A stretch of 64,000 bases of DNA from Bolinopsis microptera (Eukaryota > Ctenophora > Tentaculata > Lobata > Bolinopsidae), in the NCBI RefSeq assembly GCF_026151205.1, contig NC_087084.1:1588312-1652311 (forward strand), written 5' to 3'. Position numbers and translations under genes: made by a program. Below, piece by piece: positions 46,701 through 59,800 of the stretch. The notes below the pieces were generated by a model. It was not told where the DNA came from. It saw only the letters and a program-made list of their open reading frames with translations, and made no database searches. The first letter of the stretch is position 1; the number at the start of each line of letters is the position of its first letter.

Positions 46701-46833
46701 TCCTCCCTCCCTCCCTCATTCTGTATCCTCTCTTCCTTATCCCCTTTTTTCTCCTTCTTTTCCCTTTTTACCCTTTTCTTCCTATTCCCTGTTCCCTGTA
46801 TTTTCTACTCTATTTTAAGCTCACTTTTTTTCC

Positions 46834-48169
46834 TCACGAGACTTTACAGGAGGATTGATCTTGGAGAAGTTTCGGTTTCTCTATTACAGAGCGGAACTCA
46901 GCTTCCTCCTCCATTGAAACTGTGTTGATATCGTCTCGTATCCTGCGACGGGTCAATAGATATTAACGCAACAATTGTAGGGTTGTAGGAAGTATTAATA
47001 GCTCAAGTAAGATAGAATTTGGACGCAATCATAACAATGAAATGAAAAATCAATATAATTTCGTGATAATGTTTAGTGTTTAGTGTTTAGTGTTTAGTGT
47101 TTAGTGTTTAGTGTTTAGTGTTTACCTGAGCAAGAGCTCCCGCTTCTTAAGAATATCCCGATACTCCTCCTCTAGCTGTTCTTCTCGTTCCACGTCATGT
47201 ACTGTTTTAGTCGTGTCTGAAACAAATTAGATAATATTATCCCAGTATCAGTTACAGTATTCTCATCATGATTCATAACATCATTATGGTTCAAGTTAAA
47301 CTGTGTATACCGCCAATAATAAAATAAAACACCTAGCTCTCAAGTAAGTAACCATATTGTTAATCTATTGAATTATTAAATGTATTAATATTTACCGCGC
47401 ATGTTCTGATATCTCCTCATCTCCTTGAGCACCACACAGCACCTCTCCTCTAGGTCCTCCTCGTTCTGCAGAGAGTTTAGATCATCCTGTTTCCTCACCA
47501 GAGTGTTCCGCTCGTGTACCAGGTGGAGCCAGGACTTTAACAGCTTCTGCTCTAGTTCCTGATGTAATTAGGTGGAAATTAGTGGCAAATAGTCAGCAGT
47601 GCAAACTTGAAACTCTGGAAACAATTGCTGCTTAATCGTGTCTTCTGAAACTAGACGAAGTAGATGAAGTAGATGAAGTATATGAAGTATATGAAGTAGA
47701 TGAAGTAGATGAAGTAGATGAAGTATATGAAGTAGATGAAGTAGAAGAAGTAGATGAAGTAGATGAAGTATATGAAGTATATGAAGTAGATGAAGTAGAA
47801 GAAGTAGATGAAGTAGATGAAGTAGATGAAGTAGATGAAGTAGATGAAGTAGAAGAAGTAGATGAAGTAGATGAAGTATATGAAGTAGATGAAGTAGATG
47901 AAGTAGAAGAAGTAGATGAAGTAGATGAAGTATATGAAGTAGATGAAGTATATGAAGTAGATGAAGTAGATGAAGTAGATGAAGTATATGAAGTAGATGA
48001 ATTAGAGTTGTTTAGTAAGCTAGTAAAGTAATAAACGAACGTGATTCTGAGAGTCCATGGCGACTCTGAGTTCCTTCTCCAGCACTTTGGCTCGCTTGTC
48101 TAACTTAGCGTTGTGGTGGGTTATTCGGGCGTGACACTCACTCATGTAGTTCCTCACGTCTTGTAGGTC
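46834..48169 (-). CDS. bMERB-domain protein (MICAL/EHBP1 family), last four exons
   Basis: Exons 48169-48041, 47558-47396, 47216-47126 and 46942-46834 (TGA) join in one frame with phases 0, 1 and 2 and GT-AG sites. They encode about 163 residues covering a bivalent Mical/EHBP Rab-binding domain. The first helix ends LDKRAKVLEKELRVAM. The second is ELEQKLLKSWLHLVHERNTL followed by VRKQDDLNSLQNEEDLEE. The third is LEEEYRDILKKRELLLRIRD and its continuation. The family binds Rab8/10/13-type GTPases in membrane trafficking and actin regulation. The protein ends 25 residues later. Upstream exons (CH or LIM/monooxygenase domains, which would tell MICAL, MICALL and EHBP1 apart) were not found before 64 kb. 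Introns carry minisatellites. Confidence 0.85.
47071..47123. repeat. GTTTAGT heptanucleotide repeat
   Basis: Seven or eight units directly beside the donor of the exon at 47216-47126, inside the last intron. Confidence 0.9.
47649..48001. repeat. GATGAAGTA minisatellite
   Basis: About forty 9-bp units (GATGAAGTA, TATGAAGTA, GAAGAAGTA) with higher-order patterning, filling the intron between exons 48169-48041 and 47558-47396. Confidence 0.97.
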
Positions 48170-48175
48170 CTGCAG

Positions 48176-49045
48176 AGGGGGAGTGTTACAACAGAGTGCA
48201 GAGGGGGATTGTTACAACTGAGTGCAGAGGGGGATTGTTACAACTGAGTGCAGAGGGGGATTGTTACAACTGAGTGCAGAGGGGGATTGTTACAACAGAG
48301 TGCAGAGGGGGATTGTTACAACTGAGTGCAGAGGGGGATTGTTACAACTGAGTGCAGAGGGGGATTGTTACAACTGAGTGCAGAGGGGGATTGTTACAAC
48401 TGAGTGCAGAGGGGGATTGTTACAACTGAGTGCAGAGGGGGATTGTTACAACAGAGTGCAGAGGGGGATTGTTACAACAGAGTGCAGAGGGGGATTGTTA
48501 CAACTGAGTGCAGAGGGGGATTGTTACAACTGAGTGCAGAGGGGGATTGTTACAACAGAGTGCAGAGGGGGATTGTTACAACTGAGTGCAGAGGGGGATT
48601 GTTACAACTGAGTGCAGAGGGGGATTGTTACAACAGAGTGCAGAGGGGGATTGTTACAACTGAGTGCAGAGGGGGATTGTTACAACTGAGTGCAGAGGGG
48701 GATTGTTACAACTGAGTGCAGAGGGGGATTGTTACAACTGAGTGCAGAGGGGGATTGTTACAACAGAGTGCAGAGCGGGATTGTTACAACTGAGTGCAGA
48801 GGGGGATTGTTACAACTGAGTGCAGAGGGGGATTGTTACAACTGAGTGCAGAGGGGGATTGTTACAACTGAGTGCAGAGGGGGATTGTTACAACTGAGTG
48901 CAGAGGGGGATTGTTACAACTGAGTGCAGAGGGGGATTGTTACAACTGAGTGCAGAGGGGGATTGTTACAACAGAGTGCAGAGGGGGATTGTTACAACAG
49001 AGTGCAGAGGGGGATTGTTACAACTGAGTGCAGAGGGGATGTTGT
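48176..49045. repeat. 26-bp minisatellite next to a splice acceptor
   Basis: About 33 units of GATTGTTACAACTGAGTGCA followed by GAGGGG, with A/T variants (ACAACAGAG, ACAACTGAG). It starts one base upstream of the minus-strand acceptor CCCCCTCTGCAG at 48170-48181. Each unit read on minus gives CCCCCTCTGCACTCAG, a pyrimidine tract ending in AG. The plus ORFs here are array translations. Confidence 0.96.
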
Positions 49046-50540
49046 TACAAGGACGGGTTTTATTATTAAATCAAAGTTCTAAACAAGGGATAGTTAAAAA
49101 ACAAAGCCCAAGTCTAATCTTTCCCTAAAAAATAACTAAATATCAAAAACTTCATTGCCGGGTTTTATTCATAACAAGAATTTCGCCGCGGTTACACCAC
49201 GAACAATTAATATTCACTCTTTCACTATTATTTGCCATTTAAATAAATTATTCACTTACAAATATAACTACGCACAAGTGTACAGAGTTTTAATCTCTTG
49301 CAAACGGAAACCTTTCAAAGACAGCGCAAATTGATCAGTGGCAGAACTGGGGAACCAAACTGATCTTCCCCAGAAATACGTGAGAATTATTGATAAGTAC
49401 GTTTACGTATGTGAACTTTTGCAGAAAAAGCTAGGTATCTAACAGCATTGAAATAATTGTGATAAAACCGGATCCCTACAAAGACATTGAATTCTGTACA
49501 AAATAAGCGTACAATTACTTGTACTATGTTACGGGTATATGACCCCCAGAATATAGGTGGCCCCCAAAATATAGGTCATGTTAGTGGATACAGTTCTAAC
49601 CAAGATAAGCGATACTAATGGGATCTGTTACTGCTAGGTTGGAGTAAAACATGTAACTAATTTTTCTGGATAAGAATTTTGGACCTACATGAGGTATTTT
49701 GGTATATTTGGTCATGACAGCGAAAGATTTCAACGATGTTGTCATTTTCTAGAGGAGTAAATATGGCGAAAAATGGTCATGACAAAAATCTGTCCAACAC
49801 ATGCCATTAAGACTACTGGTATGAGTATAAGTATTATTTTAAGCTATCTTTTCATCGAGACATCTGCAAACTGACAATTTGGAAAAAAGTTATGGCCACC
49901 ACAATTTTACGGGCCCCCAGAATATAGGTCTATACGACCCCCGGAATATAGGTTGATGCCAAGGTCGTAGAGACATGAGACCTTGACCAAAGTTAATCTT
50001 TCTATCACGTTAATATTAGACTAAATTGCTTTCGGGGCCCTATCTAGACGTTTAAAGATCAAAAACGGCAATTTTAAGAATTTTACCTGTATAAGGGCCT
50101 CGAAAAATAAGGGCGTGGCCCGTGGGTCCAGATTCCGATGAAGTTGAGCCACGAAATTTTTCAAGGCAGTTTTCTAGCCAAGGTATCAACTAATAAGCTT
50201 GGACCCAGAGCGATTGGATCAACTTCGGTTTTTATGAACCAACCTAACGGGTATATATCTATATATGAACCCCAGAACATAGGTGTTTTTTTTTAAATAG
50301 CGACCAAGATTCTGCATTTTCTCTGTCACCCTGAGCATTGAGGAATGTGGGGTAGTGATGAGAAACAGTTAAAGAACATATGCTGAAGAGATGGCATCAT
50401 CAAAATGTATGAAGATGGAGTATTTGAGGACGATTTTTGCATACCTTACGAGACATTTTTGTGGCGGACCAATGTGCGACGACCGAAATTTTGGCGGTCC
50501 GAAAATATGGCGAAATTGAACAAAAACCGTCACATTTCGG
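49046..50540. other. Noncoding interval with recurring CCCCCAGAATATAGGT motif
   Basis: The 16-mer or close variants appear at about 49541, 49559, 49914, 49930 and 50267. No ORF. It may be the body of an unclassified repeat. Confidence 0.55.
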
Positions 50541-50545
50541 ACGTC

Positions 50546-51233
50546 TGTTGTAATATGGTATTTAGAGATATCTTTTAGGATAACGTAGTTTTAGTATAAC
50601 GTTTAAGGGACGTATAATTTAGTATGTATTTCCGGGTATATAATAACCAATGTTTTATTATGTTCGTATTTGGGAGTTACACATTTTGAGTGTAAGTCGG
50701 TTGGCTGGCAGAACTACTGTCAGACTAACTGTCTGAAACGAGCCGTCCGCTCACTTTGCACCTGACTTACAGCCAGGCCTGTGGTTGGTCCTCGCGACCA
50801 CAGCGTGACTGCTAGTGGAGTGCTCATTGGCGAGACGGCGTGTCACGTGGTGCAAGCAGATGCGTTGTGCCGTCACGCAGTGTGGCGTGACGAGTTTTGG
50901 GAGCATACCCGGAGAGCCGGATGTGGAGAGCTCACTTCTTAGTTGCCCCTTAATCACTTTAAGGGATTCAAATTGACGGTAGCCAGTCTTACTGAGCACT
51001 ACCAGCTGTGATTAGACACGTCGAGTGATCTATAATCACGTCAATTGATTAGAGCGAACACTTGGAGGTTTTTATCTGTTGACGTTCACTTTGTATTACT
51101 TTTCCTTTATATTTAATTAGATCCTTTTTAGTTACTCGTTTCATTTCTACTATACGGTACGCCCTGCCGTTCGTGCTACGTGACTAGAGCTTGACTAGCA
51201 TACACTAAATACCAAGAGAACTCCGTTTTCTAT
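50546..51233 (+). repeat. LTR 1
   Basis: 688 bp. Ends TTTCTAT, not the usual CA. The 82-codon minus ORF inside each LTR copy is incidental. Confidence 0.88.
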
Positions 51234-51833
51234 ATCTGGAGGCCACGGTGGGATCTAGTTTGGTGGTGGGATCTAGTTTTTGGAATCTAGTTTCAGAACA
51301 GTATAGTCTTACTCACATAGCTAGCTTTCCACTTAGAACTTAGCAGTGATATTAGTACCTTACTTAGGTATAACACGTGTTATCTTTCAGAATATTACTG
51401 ATAGGGATAATAGGATCTTTACTCTCAACACGACTCGCTCAGGGCTGCTTTAGTGGCGGAAACGTAGAGACTTTCGAATTTATTTTGACTTCTTTGTTTC
51501 CTTGTCAAAGAAGATTTAGAGATTCGATACGTCTCTATCTAATGAGGAAGACTGAACACCAAAGACTCTACAACTTGGTGCAAAAGGGAAGTATTTGAAA
51601 GTTTTGGAAAGTTTTGAAAGATTTGTGGAAGTCAAGTTCAGTTTTAACTTTAGAATTTTGAGGATTTAAATTTAATGCACAGGGTTAGGGCCGTGTATTT
51701 TATTTTTGAGATTCGACTTATTTTTAAGTTTTGGACTTTTGATGCGTGGGAGCATTGAAATTTAAATTGATTTATTGAAAAGGGCGATTATTTTATTGTT
51801 TTAAAATATTCGAAAAAAATTTTTGGGTAGAGA

Positions 51834-52521
51834 TGTTGTAATATGGTATTTAGAGATATCTTTTAGGATAACGTAGTTTTAGTATAACGTTTAAGGGACG
51901 TATAATTTAGTATGTATTTCCGGGTATATAATAACCAATGTTTTATTATGTTCGTATTTGGGAGTTACACATTTTGAGTGTAAGTCGGTTGGCTGGCAGA
52001 ACTACTGTCAGACTAACTGTCTGAAACGAGCCGTCCGCTCACTTTGCACCTGACTTACAGCCAGGCCTGTGGTTGGTCCTCGCGACCACAGCGTGACTGC
52101 TAGTGGAGTGCTCATTGGCGAGACGGCGTGTCACGTGGTGCAAGCAGATGCGTTGTGCCGTCACGCAGTGTGGCGTGACGAGTTTTGGGAGCATACCCGG
52201 AGAGCCGGATGTGGAGAGCTCACTTCTTAGTTGCCCCTTAATCACTTTAAGGGATTCAAATTGACGGTAGCCAGTCTTACTGAGCACTACCAGCTGTGAT
52301 TAGACACGTCGAGTGATCTATAATCACGTCAATTGATTAGAGCGAACACTTGGAGGTTTTTATCTGTTGACGTTCACTTTGTATTACTTTTCCTTTATAT
52401 TTAATTAGATCCTTTTTAGTTACTCGTTTCATTTCTACTATTCGGTACGCCCTGCCGTTCGTGCTACGTGACTAGAGCTTGACTAGCATACACTAAATAC
52501 CAAGAGTACTCCGTTTTCTAT
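51834..52521 (+). repeat. LTR 2 (shared middle LTR)
   Basis: Same as LTR 1 except for isolated substitutions (for example CTATTCGG for CTATACGG, AGAGTACT for AGAGAACT). Confidence 0.88.
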
Positions 52522-53121
52522 ATCTGGAGGCCACGGTGGGATCTAGTTTGGTGGTGGGATCTAGTTTTTGGAATCTAGTTTCAGAACAGTATAGTCTTAC
52601 TCACATAGCTAGCTTTCCACTTAGAACTTAGCAGTGATATTAGTACCTTACTTAGGTATAACACGTGTTATCTTTCAGAACATTACTGATAGGGATAATA
52701 GGATCTTTACTCTCAACACGACTCGCTCAGGGCTGCTTTAGTGGCGGAAACGTAGAGACTTTCGAATTTATTTTGACTTCTTTGTTTCCTTGTCAAAGAA
52801 GATTTAGAGATTCGATACGTCTCTATCTAATGAGGAAGACTGAACACCAAAGACTCTACAACTTGGTGCAAAAGGGAAGTATTTGAAAGTTTTGGAAAGT
52901 TTTGAAAGATTTGTGGAAGTCAAGTTCAGTTTTAACTTTAGAATTTTGAGGATTTAAATTTAATGCACAGGGTTAGGGCCGTGTATTTTATTTTTGAGAT
53001 TCGACTTATTTTTAAGTTTTGGACTTTTGATGCGTGGGAGCATTGAAATTTAAATTGATTTATTGAAAAGGGCGATTATTTTATTGTTTTAAAATATTCG
53101 AAAAAAATTTTTGGGTAGAGA

Positions 53122-53809
53122 TGTTGTAATATGGTATTTAGAGATATCTTTTAGGATAACGTAGTTTTAGTATAACGTTTAAGGGACGTATAATTTAGTA
53201 TGTATTTCCGGGTATATAATAACCAATGTTTTATTATGTTCGTATTTGGGAGTTACACATTTTGAGTGTAAGTCGGTTGGCTGGCAGAACTACTGTCAGA
53301 CTAACTGTCTGAAACGAGCCGTCCGCTCACTTTGCACCTGACTTACAGCCAGGCCTGTGGTTGGTCCTCGCGACCACAGCGTGACTGCTAGTGGAGTGCT
53401 CATTGGCGAGACGGCGTGTCACGTGGTGCAAGCAGATGCGTTGTGCCGTCACGCAGTGTGGCGTGACGAGTTTTGGGAGCATACCCGGAGAGCCGGATGT
53501 GGAGAGCTCACTTCTTAGTTGCCCCTTAATCACTTTAAGGGATTCAAATTGACGGTAGCCAGTCTTACTGAGCACTACCAGCTGTGATTAGACACGTCGA
53601 GTGATCTATAATCACGTCAATTGATTAGAGCGAACACTTGGAGGTTTTTATCTGTTGACGTTCACTTTGTATTACTTTTCCTTTATATTTAATTAGATCC
53701 TTTTTAGTTACTCGTTTCATTTCTACTATACGGTACGCCCTGCCGTTCGTGCTACGTGACTAGAGCTTGACTAGCATACACTAAATACCAAGAGTACTCC
53801 GTTTTCTAT
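53122..53809 (+). repeat. LTR 3
   Basis: Followed directly by the second ACGTC target copy. It shares AGAGTACT with LTR 2 and CTATACGG with LTR 1. Confidence 0.88.
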
Positions 53810-53814
53810 ACGTC

Positions 53815-56800
53815 ACAGAAAATAAGGGTATTTTTCATCATTTTGTTTTCTGACACAAAGGAAATTCAAAATTTTCTAAAAATCGGTAAAATCATGTTGA
53901 AACATAATGAAGCTTATACATCGATTTCTTCATCTTCCTCTAAGGGGTCCGGCTCGAATCTTTCAGTTTCACTTATTGAGTTTGGTATTAAATTGTTTAT
54001 CTTGACTTAGTCTATAAGACGTTTATGTTAGCACATAAATGTAATTTATTGTAAATTTAAAACGTATAACTTGACATTAAATTCATCATGGAATATTGTG
54101 TTTATTTGTCTTTTGACACATTGATGTCATTAAATTTAGCGTGACGCGTAATAGTCTGAAACAAAGGAGACAACAACCAACACATGTAATAAATTTACTA
54201 AAAAAAGGAAGTATCAAGTTTTACAGGATTGACTTCGAATAGAGTTCGATAGGAATTAATAACTCTCGTGCCAACTTTAGAGTCGGTAACCACATTAAAC
54301 ACACATTAAACCACATTAAACTGTTTGGGCGACTTTCGTCCGACTCAGAAAATAGGTTATTCGACATAGTTTATTCGTATTCCACTGTACGATTTTCATG
54401 AAACTTTCCATAAATATGATGGTTTGAGGACGATAATCTGTGGTAAGTTTGAGGCGAGTTTCTATGTGCCAATTTGAGATATCAACTTCAAACACAAGGA
54501 AAAAGTGATGTCAGACTGATGTGCCAGTTACCGAAATTGAATGGCGTGTGAATTATTCATTAACATATTAAATCATGACCTATATCTCCTCGTATAAGTT
54601 TTCCCTAATCAAAATCGTCGTTTACACACAGACTGCGAGACTATAAACTTATTGTTGGTTAGTATGATATCCTAAGTTGAAATTTCTGCATCCACACGTG
54701 TTATAGATCCAACCGAAATAACAAAATAATACAGAGAGACAATTCGTGAAACCTGACAAATAATCCAATGGGTGAACTTAACTTGGACATCACAGACACG
54801 TAGCAAACTTTTCTTTACCACAAATCTTTCGAGCAACAGAATTTTAACTTCCCGGTTCATATGCAGTGGTTGCGGGTCATTTAAATTTTAAATCCCCATG
54901 TGTAGCACTGTCCGGTCGTGTTTTTTATACCCATGTGTATCGATCACTCAGAATTTACTTTTTATTACATCTAAATAATTTATCTAAGAAAATGTGAAAT
55001 CATACTTATACCGATCTTAGTAACCCAACGGATTAAACCTTGTTGAGTGAATGAGAAAGATATAGTGTCTTGCTAACACACCCATCCACTAGCAATTGCG
55101 TGAATACCCCACTTCTTTCTTCGATTCTAGACTATACTTAGGAAAATAACTGGTAGTTCCTGGACGCCCCATGAACTAAGAAACTACATAACATCAAGGA
55201 AAATATTTTATATTTGGAACAAAGACTAAAGAGTAATTTGATCATAGAGACCTACATTTTGTTCTCCTTTGGGTTACCGTTAGCAGTATAGGGAGAAGGG
55301 TCTGACACAGATATTGGCTGAGGGAGCTAATGATTTTAATATTGACATAAAAGTTCTGCAGAGGGCTTTAAGGTGTATATAATGCCCAGTCTGGCAGTTA
55401 TCGTATGTCGTTAGTTCCCTACACACACAAACAAGTTTCTTCCTTAATCTCTAAATCAGGGTGGTCTCTCAAATTCTCGATTAAGTTGTAATACAGCATC
55501 AATCTTGCGACCACCCTTGGCGACTTTGATTACTGTCTGTTTACCCTTGGTGGGTTGTTTTTATATTTCCATCGCTCGAAGTACTCCAGGCGAGGAGTAT
55601 TTTGATCTTCCTTCTTTAGGGGGGCAAACGGGAGGCCCCAGTGTTTAGGAGGGGGAGGATGATGAGAAGAAGGGAAGAAGGATGATGAGGAGAAGACGAG
55701 AAGAAGGTAAGGAAAAAGTTTGGGTGTGGTCAGTTAGGTCCTAAAGGAAAGAACTACTGTATCTAACACCACCCCGGAGGAATTCTTATGCAGTAGTCCT
55801 GATTGACAACCAACTTCTGGATATTGAGAGACTGGTTCTGTCGCTGGCACAGATAAGTGCGGGAAGAAAGGGTACCCTTCCCTTACCCTTAAGGGTTGTT
55901 GTCGTTCCTATAAAGTCCAGTGTTTCATCTGCAAAACACCGAACGACACCGTACAAATGGTCACTGTCCCTGATCATCAATGTGCGTTGCGTTCATGGTA
56001 ATTCAGTAGCTCCTTTACAGGACATTCAGCTGACAAGACAGGCTGTCATGTTTCCAGAGTGGCCTTATTGCTATAACAAGGTTCATCAGCTCGCAATTGT
56101 TGGGAACGCGTTGATCGCTCGGGCTAGTTGACCACCCTTCCAGTAAAAGCCCTTTTAAAAAAAAAAATAAAACGAATCATTGCGGGAACTCAGCCACAAG
56201 GTCCTTTACTTTTTTTACTGTTTAGTTGTTCGGTCTTTCATCGTTATAAGTATTCATTACCACCATCAACAGGGGCTCTGGAAAGGTCAACTAACGTGTT
56301 TCACAAGATCCGAAAAAGGCTTAGGCTCAGGAGAAGTTGACGTGATATAGTTTGGGATGTGAAAGGACTCTGTAGAGGGAGTGGTAAGGGTCTGTCGGAT
56401 GACTTCCAGAAGGATTTCAATTGGCAATCTTTGGAAGTCTTCATCATTGTCATTAATGAGAGAGAATGTGAGTTTTTTCTGCTCTTGATAGGCACTGAGA
56501 AGAAATTCAGTGATGAAGGTAGGTAGAAGTGGTTGGTTAGCTGCACAATGACAAAGTTACACCAAATGAGCAGATGGCAATTCAGGGTAACTAGCAGCAG
56601 TCATCAGACATTCCCCGTAAAATGGAATGTAACGGCCTGAAAAAATACAGGACGGGGCCATGTAGGGGAGTTAAACTGTCCCTGCGGGTAAATTAAGTAC
56701 CATTAAAGATCAAGGAGAGAATGATCAATGAGAACAATTGTATAGTTATAAGGTAATATGTGAAATCTAAAATGGACTATATGCAATTACTAGCCTGATT

Positions 56801-59800
56801 GAGAAGTTTAGGAGCTCCAGACAAGCGGGGATGCTAGAGTGCGGCCGCTGCTACGAGCCTTTTATGCTATTTCACAACCCGGGACTTCGGCTGGCATGAC
56901 TTCTGACTTCGCTGACTTCCATTGCCTAGTTTGTAAAAATTATGTTTCCTGATCGAAAGCTGCAATGATGCTATAATAGATTGATACAGCTCAGCAGTCA
57001 CTGTCTTCAAATAAAGAATGTTCCAGTTCTGCAGTCTCAAATTTTTCGCCCAGCTTTTCTATTCATCGTGGTTATAGAAGACAGACCAGAAAATACTTGT
57101 ATTATGATAAATAGGTAAGATGCCCAGAATGGAGTAAAATTTGGATTATCGGGCACATACATTTGACGTATTGAGCAAACTCAAACAGAGTTTTCAAAGT
57201 AAGCCGCAGACACGAGCAACTACTGCACGTAATTTGTGTGGAAAATATGTAACTCATTTAACGAAGTCAGTTAAATGAACCCTACCTTATTTACCGATGG
57301 CAATTTTTTTTTTGCTTGTGATTAAGTAGTCCTCGCAGATATGTATGTAATTTGTTAAAAGAGTAGGATTGTAGCTGTAGTCATAGTCCATGTCTAGCGA
57401 CGGTAGTTTACAAGCAGCTCCCTGTTACAAACAGAAATATGGTTGTTATATAATACTACTTGTTAAATTCTTGAGTACAATGCAGAATACACTATCGTGT
57501 CCTTACATTTACAACTAAAGACGTATAATATGTACTATAAACAATGAAGTCCCAATTGTGGTAAATGCTTATAATTTAAACCTGTCTGATTAACTCATTT
57601 GATGAATGTGTCTGACCTAAAATTGCACGAGATAATAGATATAATTATGCGTCATACAGGCTCGACCAGATACCGGCGCAAGCCGGAAATTTTTGTTAAA
57701 AGAATATCAAAACATAATTTTACCCTTCGGGACCAATCCAACAGCCACATTGTTACAACAAGTGGTAACCAGCCAATTGCAGAAGAGCCGAAGATTCAAT
57801 TATACGTAGGGCCAGTGACCGGTTAAGGTAGTGGTACCGTACTTTTCTCTTCGTTCTTCTTCGCCCGAGACTTTGCTGCATGGGCACTCCTCATTTAACC
57901 CTCACACCCGATTTCTCGAATTATTTGGCAGAGTGGACCGGGGCGCATAGACCACTCAGATCCTTAGCTGAGCGTCCGACGAACGATCACCCCCACGGCT
58001 AGTGACAGAGTCGTGAAATCGTACCGGTACCCAAGCAAGACCAGGCCCGGATTCACCAACTGAGCGCCACTAAGGCCGGTATTCGGCAATTTTTGTACCG
58101 GTAACCGGCCGGGATTTTGGTTTGAGCCGGATTTTTAGACGAGCCGGAATTTTTTCCCAAATTAAATTCATTTTTTTTTTCAACGGTAAAATTGCGTCCC
58201 AAAATTCGCAAATCTGTTAACATTTTTCCCAAATAATTTTTGATGAAATCATCGAACAATGGAGACTGAGTCAATCTAGATTTAAATAATCAATGGGTTT
58301 TCATGCCGTCGATTTTATATTTTCGTTTATTGAATATGGAAAAGCTAGAAAAATATGACTCATGAACTTAATTAATTGTGACTAAGTGTCACGGCTCCCC
58401 ATATCCAATAAAATTGGTGAATTGTCCTACATTCCTCATTTTTTCGTTTTCGGTGGCCCGCTCGCTCGCTCGCATACAAAAGTTCTTTGTATTCGCGCGG
58501 TTCAAAGATTTTTCATGCGGATTCCAGATTGCATTTGACTTTTTTAGGGCCCGGAATGCTTTTTAATAGATATCCTAGGTACGTTTGGGGTCGAAAAGCC
58601 CCCGAAAAATTTTGGAAATTAAAACAGATTTGGCCTCCTGGAACGAATCTACAATGAGAACGAGTTTAGCATACTATTTTCTGATTTCAATTTTATTGGA
58701 TAAATGCCTGGATTCTAGAATCCCTAAACACTGGCTTAACTAAAGCACGAATAGGAGACAAGCATGAAGTATCAAGAGTTTTATATTTTTGGCAAAAATG
58801 TTTCTCATCTACTACCATCACTTTCTGCTTTCAAGCTATAAACTAATACAGTTAAGGTATAACATTGAAGACGTGATGTGTATATGCTACTGCTTGCCAA
58901 TACAGATATCGGTGACACGGTAGACAAGTCCGGTTCATAGACTAGATAAGTAGATATAAAATGTTAATAAAGTAATAATGACAACTATTTATGGTCGTGT
59001 ACGCGAAAATAATGCCCCAATATTTACTCTGGTTAGGGGTTACTTGAGCACAATTTTGGAGCTAATATCACAAACTCTGGTCTGTGAAACAAATTTGATA
59101 GACTGGATCAGTGGAGCCATGACAGAGGACATTTAAATAACGTCCAGCAACTTTTAGTCTGTTCTTCACTTATAGTCCTACTGATATATTAATCGATAAA
59201 TTCTCAGAGTTTGCCTCTCGAATTTCCTACTTTTTGTCAAAAATTTCCTACTTTTAAAAATTTCCTACATTCTTAGAATGCAGAATGCTGTTTTGGATAT
59301 GGGCAACGGCTCAACGGTCTTTGTGTTACCGAGGGACAAGTAAAAAACAGTAAAGTTCTCCGGTAAATAAAGCATTTAATAAATGCTATTCAGTAGTCAC
59401 TTTTCACCCTATTTAATTATTCAAGGTAAGGTTATTAAATTGTAAAGTATAAAGCTCCAACGTCAAACTCCATGTTCAATTAAAATTAGTTTAAGGACAC
59501 TCATTTTGAGTTAGAATATTGGTAAATATACGTGACCCTATTAAAAGCACAGTGTATTTGACTTGTCACACACTATAATAAAACAACCCTGATGGTTAGG
59601 ATAATCGTCTTCGATCCTACTAGGCTAGCTTTGTCACTTAACCATATATTAATCAGGTGATAAGATATTCGCTTAAATACTACGCCGGCACGGAAATGGT
59701 TCATTGGTCACATTATAAACATGTGACGGAGTAAATTGGACCCCTTGCTGCCGTTTTTGAACCAAATTTTTTGAGTGTCCAATTGATTGGATGGGTAGCA

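Larger units (their letters stand above)
50546..53809 (+). mobile_element. Tandem array of a small non-autonomous LTR element
   Basis: Structure LTR-internal-LTR-internal-LTR with an exact 1288-bp period: LTRs 50546-51233, 51834-52521 and 53122-53809 (688 bp, start TGTTGTAATATGG), internal parts 600 bp each. A 5-bp duplication ACGTC flanks the whole array (50541-50545, 53810-53814). PBS-like TGGAGGCCACGGTGGGATC begins three bases after LTRs 1 and 2 (51237, 52525), and purine-rich GGGTAGAGA precedes LTRs 2 and 3. Copies differ at only a few positions. The 600-bp internal region has no gag or pol (only a 73-codon ORF), so this is TRIM-like and depends on other elements. One target duplication around the array means one insertion followed by LTR recombination, or integration of a tandem molecule. 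Confidence 0.92.

Noticed and set aside
46237-46818. 193-codon Pro-Ser-Leu ORF and the opposing Gly-Arg ORFs
   Set aside because: Translation of the CCCT microsatellite; no start context, exon borders or conserved sequence.
48176-49128. CRISPR-like regular repeats
   Set aside because: The 26-bp units are contiguous with no spacers, in a eukaryotic intron; this is a minisatellite.
50751-50999. 82-codon minus ORF repeated at 52039 and 53327
   Set aside because: Repeated only because it lies in the LTR copies; no family motif and opposite to the inferred LTR polarity.
51377-51598. 73-codon ORF with a hydrophobic start in the TRIM-like interior
   Set aside because: Short, lacks gag or pol motifs, and present twice only through the tandem duplication; kept only as part of the element.
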